DNA of 64,000 nt from Sphingomonadaceae bacterium (GTDB lineage Bacteria > Pseudomonadota > Alphaproteobacteria > Sphingomonadales > Sphingomonadaceae), in contig JAECRT010000014.1 of assembly GCA_016000085.1 (NCBI GenBank), positions 1 through 64,000 on the forward strand. Reading direction: 5' to 3'. Positions 56,423-64,000 of this stretch are shown in pieces. Positions within the stretch are counted from its first letter, which is position 1. Every line of letters starts with the position of its first letter. The notes beneath the pieces are model-generated. The model saw only the letters and a program-made list of their open reading frames with translations, was not told the DNA's origin and searched no databases. Both the position numbers and the translations under genes were made by a program.

Positions 56423-57763
56423 TCAGCGCCGCCCTTCGAGATAGTCGTTGAGAACTTCGTGAAAGTAGCGGACCCGCGTTTCCTGGCCGGTCAGATAGGC
56501 ATCCTCATAGCCACGCGAATACATGCCACGCTGCTGCCCTTCGGCGAGCATCATGTCCTGATAGACGATCTGCCCCTCAATTTCGGGCACCCCTCGGCCA
56601 TTATCGAACGCGCGACGCTCCATCTCCGCTTCCTTCATCGGTTGCGGACCGGCCATGATCGATTCCACGATCGTCTGCCCGGCCACCGGAAACGCCATGC
56701 ACCACAGGTCGAACGTGCATTTGTTCGGATCCATTGGGTGCGGTTCGGTGCGGAAGAACACCAAATTATCGGGCAGGAACGATATGGTGACGTTGGGAAA
56801 TATCACCGTGTGCGGACTGTCGGTGATTTCCTCGTCGCTCATATGTTCATAATGAACATAGCCACGCTCCTGCCAGAGCCGCCGCTTGGCCGCCTTCAGG
56901 TCCAGCCAGCCCTGCATCGCCTTCGTTTCATAATCGGGGTAGCTTTCGGGATCGATACCCCATTGGCGTAATATATGGTCGAAGGGATGCGGCGCGCCAT
57001 CGGGCAAGCGATCCGACAGGGACGGACGCATCGGCTGAACCGTGCGACCATGGCCATTGGGGTACATTTCATGCCGCGCGGTATCAACATCCTGGTCAAT
57101 CCATGGCGGCACTTGCGGATGCGCCGTACGCGTGTGGTAGCTTTCCGAAAAATTGTCGGTCGCGAACTTCCAGTTGGTGTCGAGATCGATCTTCATCCAA
57201 TAGACGCGAACAGCCGTGTCCATGGGATAATTTTTATAGATCTCCGGCATCGGCGACAGGTAATCGAGCAACTCCGGCGCAGCGTCATCCATCGTGTACC
57301 ATACGAACCCGCCCCAGGTCGCGCAGCGCAGTTCCTTCAATGTCAGTTTCCCACAGGGATTGCCCTGCGGAAAATCATGCGCGTCCTGCGCGTAATTGAG
57401 CACCCCGTCCTTGCCCCAGACCCAGCCATGATAAGGGCATTGGAAGCTGTCGGCCGCCGCACTGTCGCGCACCAGCTTCATCCCGCGATGGCGACAGCTA
57501 TTGTAGAAGGCCTTGATCGACCCATCTTCCTGCCGGACGCAGAAGACGCTTTCGTTCATGAAGTCGTGGACGACATAGTCGCCCGCTTCTTCCAGCTCTG
57601 CGGTGCGCCCGGCGACATGCCAGATGCGGGTCCACATATGGTCCCATTCGCGCTTCATAAAATCGACCGAGGTATAGCGATCGCCGGTAATCGGATCGCC
57701 GCGCAAATTCGACGCGTCCCGCCCGTCCAGGGTCAAGGGATGAATATCAGGCTGGCCCATCAT
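56423..57763 (-). CDS. Rieske 2Fe-2S oxygenase alpha subunit
   Basis: NSCRHRGMKLVRDSAAADSFQCPYHGWVWG; NWKFATDNFSESYHTRTAHPQV; start trimmed to MMGQPDIHPLTLDGRD. Confidence 0.94.
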   Translation of the reverse strand: MMGQPDIHPLTLDGRDASNLRGDPITGDRYTSVDFMKREWDHMWTRIWHVAGRTAELEEAGDYVVHDFMNESVFCVRQEDGSIKAFYNSCRHRGMKLVRDSAAADSFQCPYHGWVWGKDGVLNYAQDAHDFPQGNPCGKLTLKELRCATWGGFVWYTMDDAAPELLDYLSPMPEIYKNYPMDTAVRVYWMKIDLDTNWKFATDNFSESYHTRTAHPQVPPWIDQDVDTARHEMYPNGHGRTVQPMRPSLSDRLPDGAPHPFDHILRQWGIDPESYPDYETKAMQGWLDLKAAKRRLWQERGYVHYEHMSDEEITDSPHTVIFPNVTISFLPDNLVFFRTEPHPMDPNKCTFDLWCMAFPVAGQTIVESIMAGPQPMKEAEMERRAFDNGRGVPEIEGQIVYQDMMLAEGQQRGMYSRGYEDAYLTGQETRVRYFHEVLNDYLEGRR

Positions 57764-57991
57764 ATGTTCCCCATCGGTCCGGTGGCAATTCGGTTCTGCG
57801 GCCAAACGACGCCGTCAATGGCGTGGCCGCTGCGACTGGGCGACAGCGCGAAAGCGGCCCGGCACATCGCCAAGGGCCATTTTGCAAAAATGATGTTCGC
57901 CATGAAGACGCTCTCCTCCGCCGTTTTTCTGGAACGGTCAGCTTGTGAAGAGCATCATGCGTTAAATCGGTCGGACGTCCAACCTGACGAT

Positions 57992-58669
57992 TCAGCGAGG
58001 TTTGCTGGCAAGCCTCTCAAGGCCGGCAGCAAAGAAACGAATGGACGGATCTGACATTTCACGCAGCGAAGCTGTCGAATGGTGATCTCGGCTGAGATCG
58101 TCGAGAAAGCCTGGGTCCTGCACCATGAAAATCAACGCCGCCTCAATCAAATAAATGCCTGCAAGAATGTCTGCTTCATTTGTTCCCGGCATCAACATGG
58201 CAATACGCTTCTCGAACAAATTGCTCACTACGCTTAACTTCGCCAGGATGGGACGCAGTTCGGGCATCCGATACGAACTCATGAGATGCGAAGTCATAAC
58301 GACATAGTGCCGCAGATCATGTCCGGGCGTCGCAGCGATCGAAAGAAATGGCAGGACGAAAGCCGCCACGGTCTCTTCAATCGTCAGTTGCCGGAAGGCG
58401 GCGTCACGATCCGCCGCGTCAAAACTTGCTGCCACGGCCCCCAACAGATCGCCGATCTTCCGATCCATGGCAGCGCTGAAAATATCGTGCTTGTTGCCGA
58501 AATGATAGTGAACCAGACTCAGGCGCACATCCGCTTCGCAGGCGATGTCGCGAAGGGATGTGGCGTGATAGCCATGCTGTGCGAACAATATCTCGGAGGC
58601 GTCCAGTATCACCTTCCGTGTTTCAGCCCCTTTGAGGGATACGCGCACTGACATGAATCTGTTCACCAT
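57992..58669 (-). CDS. TetR family transcriptional regulator
   Basis: RKVILDASEILFAQHGYHATSLRDIACEADVRLSLVHYHFGNKHDIFSAAM; start 58669 or 58654. Confidence 0.88.
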   Translation of the reverse strand: MVNRFMSVRVSLKGAETRKVILDASEILFAQHGYHATSLRDIACEADVRLSLVHYHFGNKHDIFSAAMDRKIGDLLGAVAASFDAADRDAAFRQLTIEETVAAFVLPFLSIAATPGHDLRHYVVMTSHLMSSYRMPELRPILAKLSVVSNLFEKRIAMLMPGTNEADILAGIYLIEAALIFMVQDPGFLDDLSRDHHSTASLREMSDPSIRFFAAGLERLASKPR

Positions 58670-58928
58670 CCAGATTTGGACTGCATGATAGCATGCGGGA
58701 AACTCGCAGCTATAATCGTATCGCCGGTTTGTCACGGCAAAGCTGAACTATGCACCAGAGCATCCAGCCTTATGGCGTTCGGTTCTGACGCAGCCGCTCG
58801 CGATCGAAGGCCTATCATTTCATCGGGCCAGATTTGTTGGACAGTTCCCTTCTCGAAATGGCCTGCCTTGCCTAGCGTTTCTGCGAGGTAGCAACTTTAC
58901 ATACTGTTTTCGCCGCGCACAGCCTTTA

Positions 58929-59768
58929 GTGAGGTGTATGCATAGAAATCCTAGGGTCGGCAGGGAGTGCGACGCCATTCCTTCCAAAACGACAGAGCCG
59001 ATCCTTCCACCGCATCGCTTGCTTACGCTTTGCGAACCATGGCGTTCCGGACTGGAAGCGCTGGGCTTGATAACGCTCGCGCCGTTCCTTGCGCTCGCGC
59101 CGCGAGGAGACGGCCACTGTGTGTTGGTTCTGCCCGGCTTTGCTACCGATGATCAAGCGACCACCTTGTTGCGGTTGTTTCTCGCCCAACGTGGTTATGA
59201 TGCGCGCGGCTGGGATCTAGGCTGGAACCTGGATCACAAAACAGTCGGCGAGCAAGGCGAGATCATCGGTGCGCGCATCGCGGCGCTCTACAAGGACAGT
59301 GGACGGACGGTCAGTCTGGTGGGCTGGAGCTTGGGCGGCGTAATCGCCCGCGAGGCAGCACGCCGCATGCCCGACGCGATACGAAACGTCATTACGCTGG
59401 GCAGTCCTTTTGCGGGCGATCCGAGCGCAAATGCGATCCGCGGATTATATGAGAGGCTGAGCGGCAACATCATCGATACGCCCGCGGTGCGCTTACGCTA
59501 TGCTCAGGGCGGCGAACTGCTTCCTGTGCCCGCCACTGCGGTATTCAGCCGAACTGACGGGATTGCCGCGTGGCAGAATTGTGTTGGCGCTGAAAGTGCG
59601 ACAAACGAAAATATCGAGGTGATTTCGAGCCATTTCGGGCTGGTGGCGAACCCCGCCGTGTTACACCTCGTCGCCGATCGGTTGGCCCAGCCCGAAGGCG
59701 AGTGGCGCCCCTTCGCCCGTCCTGACGCGATCTCATTTCTATATCCCGATGGACCAATGGTCATGTAA
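58929..59768 (+). CDS. Alpha/beta-fold hydrolase (lipase-like)
   Basis: HCVLVLPGFATDDQATTLLRLFLAQRGYDARGWDLGWN; nucleophile elbow GWSLGG; ITLGSPFAG. Confidence 0.85.
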   Translation: MRCMHRNPRVGRECDAIPSKTTEPILPPHRLLTLCEPWRSGLEALGLITLAPFLALAPRGDGHCVLVLPGFATDDQATTLLRLFLAQRGYDARGWDLGWNLDHKTVGEQGEIIGARIAALYKDSGRTVSLVGWSLGGVIAREAARRMPDAIRNVITLGSPFAGDPSANAIRGLYERLSGNIIDTPAVRLRYAQGGELLPVPATAVFSRTDGIAAWQNCVGAESATNENIEVISSHFGLVANPAVLHLVADRLAQPEGEWRPFARPDAISFLYPDGPMVM

Positions 59769-59801
59769 GCTGGCTGGATCGGCCGACGAGCCTGTCCAGT
59801 T

Positions 59802-60344
59802 CTAACCCAGCCCATAGGCGAGATGATGGCCGTTCTGTCTCAGCACATCCATGCTGAGGATGGCGATGTCATGCTTTGTGCCTTCCGCGTCACGGACATG
59901 ATCGCGCAGCAAGGCCTCCGCGCGGAACCCCATCTCCTCAAATAGCGCGATCGTCCCCCGCTGCTCGGGTACGAGACGCACGATCAGTTTCTCGACGTCA
60001 TCCGCCAGAGCCAACGCGAATGCCTCCTGCATCAGCTTTCTACCAAGACCGGCCCCGCGTCGATCGGATGCCACTAATATGCGCATCTCGGCGACATGGG
60101 GTGACCAGCTCAGCACATCGCGAACAATAGCCGCGATGCCTACCAGCCGCCCTTCCGAGAAAGCAAGCAGACTATGAATGATGCCTCGTTCATTCTGCTC
60201 AATCCAGGCGGCAACAACCCTGTCGACGCGAATATCGCGCCGCAAGAAGAGCAGGTCTACTGGTGGCAATGCGGCGGCGAACGCGAGAATGTCGGCCGCA
60301 TCGTCCGCCAACATGGCGCGAACATCGAAGGTCTGTTCGTTCAT
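59802..60344 (-). CDS. GNAT family N-acetyltransferase
   Basis: MRILVASDRRGAGLGRKLMQEAFALALADDVEKLIVRLVPEQRGTIALFEEMGFRAEALLRDHVRD. Confidence 0.87.
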   Translation of the reverse strand: MNEQTFDVRAMLADDAADILAFAAALPPVDLLFLRRDIRVDRVVAAWIEQNERGIIHSLLAFSEGRLVGIAAIVRDVLSWSPHVAEMRILVASDRRGAGLGRKLMQEAFALALADDVEKLIVRLVPEQRGTIALFEEMGFRAEALLRDHVRDAEGTKHDIAILSMDVLRQNGHHLAYGLG

Positions 60345-60360
60345 CGTCACCGCTTTCATC

Positions 60361-61446
60361 CTACACCGATCTTTTGCCAAGCCATGCGTCGATGGAGGGC
60401 CAAAGACGCCTTAACGCGCTGGCGCCCGCCACAACACTTACATGGCCTCCTTTGGTCAATATCTCTTCGCAATCGGTCGATCCGGTCATCGTCAGCAAGG
60501 GAGCTGCCGCCTCTCGCGCAACGACATGATCATGTTCAGCGACGATGCTGAGGATCGGCACCTTAATCGCCTTGAGGTCGACCTGCCTCTCTCCTACCTT
60601 CATCCGGCCGTTGAACAGCGCGTTATCCCACAGCAACTGTTTCACAATTTGCTGGAAATAGCGTCCCGGCATTGGCAGCGTTTCAGCCGCCCAGCGATCG
60701 AACATGCGATAGGATTTGACGAAATCGTCGTTCCACATATTGGTCCACAACTGTATCCTGCCCGCGGTACGGTTTGCCGGTCGCATAAGGTCAAAGGCGC
60801 CGAGCATCAGTTCGGGCGGAATGACACCCAATGAAGCAACGAGCTGATCGACATCGAAATGCGATTTGTCCGCCCAGGCTCGAAACAGGCGCATATGCTG
60901 AAAATCGATGGGCGTGGTGAAGCAGAGAAGGTTGGCGATCCGGCCAGGTTCGGCCAACGCAGCATAAAGCACCGCCAAGGTGCCACCCATGCAATAGCCG
61001 CTGAGCGTCAGTTCATCTTCGCCGGTTTCCCGTGCGATGCGTTCTGCACATTCAACAATGAAATCGAGTACATAATGCTCAAGCCCCAGATCGGCTTCGT
61101 CAGCCCGGGGTGGCATCCAGTCGAGCAGATAGATGTCGTAACCGCGCTGGAGCATGAACTCAAAGAAGCTCTGCCCGCTCGCCAGATCGAAGATATAGCC
61201 CCGATTGCTCGGTGGCGAGATCATCAGCAAAGGCACCCGGTACACCTCGTCAGCGACGGAGCGGTATCGATATAACGCCATGGTTCCGCGACGGGCCAAC
61301 AGATCGCTCGCCATCGCACCAACCGTTTGCCGCGGCGCTGTGAGGAATTCCAGGCCATTGATGTTGCGTTGAACGGCCCGCTCAATTTCATGACGAACAC
61401 GTTCTGCCACCGAGCCTGCCTCGCGAGAAGCGGACGCTTCGCTCAC
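60361..61446 (-). CDS. phaC: Class III-like polyhydroxyalkanoate synthase (PhaC)
   Basis: Lipase-box-like GYCMGG; ISPPSNRGYIFDLASGQSFFEFMLQRGYDIYLLDWMPPR; GGHVSVVAG; 361 aa. Confidence 0.9.
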   Translation of the reverse strand: MSEASASREAGSVAERVRHEIERAVQRNINGLEFLTAPRQTVGAMASDLLARRGTMALYRYRSVADEVYRVPLLMISPPSNRGYIFDLASGQSFFEFMLQRGYDIYLLDWMPPRADEADLGLEHYVLDFIVECAERIARETGEDELTLSGYCMGGTLAVLYAALAEPGRIANLLCFTTPIDFQHMRLFRAWADKSHFDVDQLVASLGVIPPELMLGAFDLMRPANRTAGRIQLWTNMWNDDFVKSYRMFDRWAAETLPMPGRYFQQIVKQLLWDNALFNGRMKVGERQVDLKAIKVPILSIVAEHDHVVAREAAAPLLTMTGSTDCEEILTKGGHVSVVAGASALRRLWPSIDAWLGKRSV

Positions 61447-61805
61447 GCGGCCGGTTCCGCGGGTTTGCGGGTACGTCGCGGGCGATTAGCTGATGAAGGG
61501 CGCGCCTTTTCTTCTCCAGCGGCGGCCTCGACGAGTCTGTCGATCTTCTGCTCAATACGATCCAGCCTGTCGAGCGCCTCGCCCATTTGGACTTGCGTCG
61601 CAAATTGCATCGAGCGCACGAGGCGATCGAGATTATCTTCCACACCCTTGCGCGTTGCCAAGGACAGCTTTGTTGCCTTGCTCATCGAACCCGCGAAAGC
61701 CTCGTTGGTACTGAGCTTGGTCGAGAGATCGTTAAGCTGTCGCTCCCACAGGGAGATCATATTTTGCCAAGCCGCGACAGGATCAAAATCGTTCTGTTTT
61801 GCCAT
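61443..61805 (-). CDS. Short PhaE/phasin-like partner of PHA synthase
   Basis: MAKQNDFDPVAAWQNMISLWERQLNDLSTKLSTNEAFAGSMSKAT...LDRLDRIEQKIDRLVEA...basic tail; ATGA overlap with phaC. Confidence 0.7.
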   Translation of the reverse strand: MAKQNDFDPVAAWQNMISLWERQLNDLSTKLSTNEAFAGSMSKATKLSLATRKGVEDNLDRLVRSMQFATQVQMGEALDRLDRIEQKIDRLVEAAAGEEKARPSSANRPRRTRKPAEPAA

Positions 61806-61898
61806 GGGGCTACCTCTCCATCGTCCATCGTCGGCCGTGTGAGAAGTACTGGCAACCTAGCTAAAATATCAGGCTGCTCGCCCTCAAGTAGCCTATGG

Positions 61899-62024
61899 CT
61901 AGGGTTGCCATACATATTGAACTGATGAGATTGGCGGCGTTCTGGATTGCCGGACATCGCGCGCGAGCTCCACGACAGCATGAGCCAGCTTATCCAGGCA
62001 CGCCAAGCCTTCTTGCAGGCTCAT
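61899..62024 (-). pseudogene. Truncated remnant of a type-B Lrp/AsnC gene
   Basis: ATG at 62024 overlaps (ATGA) the stop of 62021..62503; reads MSLQEGLACLDKLAHAVVELARDVRQSRTPPISSVQYVWQP*, matching the N-terminal pattern LDALDHKIVSKLALDARISNR of 5252..5740. Confidence 0.55.
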
Positions 62025-62503
62025 AGAGGCGCAACATTGAACTCGAATTTCACGATATCGACCGCAATTCCCGGCGTTATGTGCATGACGCCTTCTATCC
62101 CGGCAATATGTTCAAACAGAAATGTCTGCACTTCGGAAAAGTCGTGCAGCGCTACCAGAAGTTCAATGTCATGATCACCGTTCATGATGTTTACACTGAG
62201 CACTTCGGGTAATTCGGCCAAATATCGCCCAACATCGCGGACATTGCGTCCCTGTACTTTTACACCCAGGGCAATAATGACGTTATAGCCATGGGCGGAA
62301 AAATCCGTGACCGCCACGACACGCATCACCCGCGCATCCTCCATTTTCTGAAGCCGTGCAGATACGGTTGCCGCCGTTACCGACAGTCGCTCAGCAATTT
62401 CCTGGTTTGTCGCACGACCATTAACCCGTAATATGTCAATGATGCTGGTATCGAGATTGTCCAGGGATGGGGTTCCCGATGTCCGCCCGCTTCTGATCTG
62501 CAT
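62021..62503 (-). CDS. Lrp/AsnC family regulator (type A, third copy)
   Basis: LDNLDTSIIDILRVNGRATNQEIAERLSVTAATVSARLQKMEDARVMRVVAVTDFSAHGYNVIIALGVKV; very similar to 5737..6219. Confidence 0.92.
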   Translation of the reverse strand: MQIRSGRTSGTPSLDNLDTSIIDILRVNGRATNQEIAERLSVTAATVSARLQKMEDARVMRVVAVTDFSAHGYNVIIALGVKVQGRNVRDVGRYLAELPEVLSVNIMNGDHDIELLVALHDFSEVQTFLFEHIAGIEGVMHITPGIAVDIVKFEFNVAPL

Positions 62504-62544
62504 TTAGCCCCATCCTTCCCCGAACCTGCCCCCGCCACGCGAAC

Positions 62545-62567
62545 GCTTATGACAATTTGCCATAAGC
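62545..62567. promoter_or_regulatory. Candidate Lrp-type operator GCTTATG-N9-CATAAGC
   Basis: Perfect 7-bp inverted repeat 42-64 bp upstream of 62021..62503 start. Confidence 0.4.
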
Positions 62568-62844
62568 CCATTCCGGTGGCCGAGCACGCACTAACCCTGT
62601 CCCTTTTGCGCAGGAAACTCGGATTTCGTCAAATATTCTACGATGAGGCAACATTGTAACAGTTTTATAAGCACAAATGCGTACTTTAACGCGAACATTA
62701 ATCCGCATGTGCGACAGGGGAATTTAAGAAAGAGCTACAGCACGCAGATCATAATGCACCGCTATATGGACTCGCTGATCGTGTCACATGCCAGCTTGGC
62801 GAAGGGCGGCTGCACAGGAAAGAGTGTGTAGCCGCCCTCCTGCG

Positions 62845-64000
62845 TCAGGGCAGCAACGCTGGTTCGTTGGCAGTCTCCAAGATATAATCCTGCCAAACGG
62901 GCGTGGCCATAGCGTCGGCAAACGCCTGATAGCTCCATGGCCAACTGGCGGGAACGCCCGTCGCATCCAGATACCAGCTGGAACAACCCGAACCAAAAAT
63001 GGTCGTCCGCGCCGCCGCCACACGTCGTGTCTCGTAGGCGCTGTGCGCCTCGGTGCTCGGCTCTACCGTCCTCAGCTTGCCTTCCCGCAGAGGCTGGAGC
63101 AGTTGCGCGATATATTCCCATTGCCGTTCGGCAATATCGATGAGAGAGAAATTGCCGACTGGACCAGTCGGGCCATTGAGCATGAAGAAGTTGGGGAACT
63201 GTGGGATCGTTACCGCATAATAGGCGGTAGGACGCGGCGACCAGACATCGTCCAACGACATTCCGTCCCGGCCCAGCACCGCAGTCGGCCGAATGAAGCG
63301 ATCGGCTTGAAAGCCCGTCGCCAACACCAGTGTATCCAACGGCTGCAAACGCCCATCCTTTAACCGGACACCCTCCGGCTCAATATGGGCGATGCCTTCG
63401 CGTTCCACCGTGACATTAGGTTCCTGCACCGCATCATAATAGCGCCAGGAATAAATGAGGCGCTTGCACGCTGCGCGATAATCAGGGCGCAACTTTTCCT
63501 TCAGTTCAGGATCGCGCACGCTGTTTTCGAGATTGTCGAGACACAACCCCTCGATCATAGCGATGTCTGGCCCATCGACATCGGTAATCGCGCGAGTGAA
63601 CCGGTGTATATTAGCCCAATATTCCTCGTCATAGCGGATCGCATCGATCAACGTCGGATCGCGGCGAAAAGCCTCGCGCTGTTCTTCGCTATAAGGGAAA
63701 TAGGGGACGGGCATGATCCATTGCGGCGACCGCTGAAAATGCACCAGCGCATCAGCGCGGTCATGCAAGGCTGTGATAATCTGGACGCCCGTGGATCCGT
63801 TGCCGACCACCCCGACGCGTGCGCCATCGATCCGCGCGTCATCCTGCCAGCGGGCGCTATGGAAGACATCGCCCGCAAAGCTATCGAGCCCGGGAATGTC
63901 GGGCATTTGGGGATGATGTAGCACGCCGGAGGCTGCAATGACGATATCAACCTCCACCGCCTCACCATTGGAAAGCCCCAATAGCCAGCAGGCACGCTCT
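62845..64000 (-). CDS. Flavin-containing monooxygenase / Baeyer-Villiger type, N-terminus cut off by window edge
   Basis: FAGDVFHSARW matches FxGxxxHxxxW fingerprint; VGVVGNGSTGVQIITAL (GxGxxG-like); frame stays open to position 64000. Confidence 0.92.
   Translation of the reverse strand, partial: ERACWLLGLSNGEAVEVDIVIAASGVLHHPQMPDIPGLDSFAGDVFHSARWQDDARIDGARVGVVGNGSTGVQIITALHDRADALVHFQRSPQWIMPVPYFPYSEEQREAFRRDPTLIDAIRYDEEYWANIHRFTRAITDVDGPDIAMIEGLCLDNLENSVRDPELKEKLRPDYRAACKRLIYSWRYYDAVQEPNVTVEREGIAHIEPEGVRLKDGRLQPLDTLVLATGFQADRFIRPTAVLGRDGMSLDDVWSPRPTAYYAVTIPQFPNFFMLNGPTGPVGNFSLIDIAERQWEYIAQLLQPLREGKLRTVEPSTEAHSAYETRRVAAARTTIFGSGCSSWYLDATGVPASWPWSYQAFADAMATPVWQDYILETANEPALLP

Noticed and set aside
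58683-58696. GCATG-ATAG-CATGC palindrome upstream of the 57992 TetR gene
   Set aside because: Short 5-bp arms; too weak to call an operator without conservation data.
1-64000. CRISPR arrays, tRNA/rRNA genes, prophage modules, toxin-antitoxin pairs
   Set aside because: No regularly spaced direct repeats, no recognised RNA gene sequence, and no phage or TA-type proteins seen.

Overview
The window is GC-rich and looks like a sphingomonad-type alphaproteobacterial chromosome. It is dominated by a large catabolic island for a substrate I cannot identify. I support about 58 protein-coding genes: four TonB-dependent receptors, four Rieske oxygenase alpha subunits plus one Rieske ferredoxin, seven SDRs, four MDR-type NADP-dependent oxidoreductases, three acyl-CoA dehydrogenases, an acyl-CoA ligase, a classical thiolase, and a thiolase-like/OB-fold pair. 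There is also an acetoin/pyruvate-dehydrogenase-like E1alpha/E1beta/E2 set, a PQQ lipoprotein dehydrogenase, a GMC oxidoreductase, VOC/EthD/ABM small enzymes, and many NTF2/SnoaL-like proteins. Regulators are three TetR, five Lrp/AsnC and one LuxR-type protein. The right end carries a class III-like PHA synthase with a short partner protein and a truncated flavin monooxygenase. One IS110-family (IS1111-type) element with a 13-bp subterminal inverted repeat sits in a divergent promoter region. I found no rRNA, tRNA or CRISPR array. The most interesting leads are: the IS1111-type element with a noncoding right end that could encode a guide RNA; paired, translationally coupled Lrp genes plus a third locus whose partner looks decayed; a thiolase-like/OB-fold + E1/E2 operon with a tandem-PSBD E2 and no E3; a Rieske-phosphotransferase-ACAD-MDR operon; Rieske/NTF2 gene coupling; and several strong palindromes placed next to regulator genes. 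All family assignments come from reading motifs; no database search was run.
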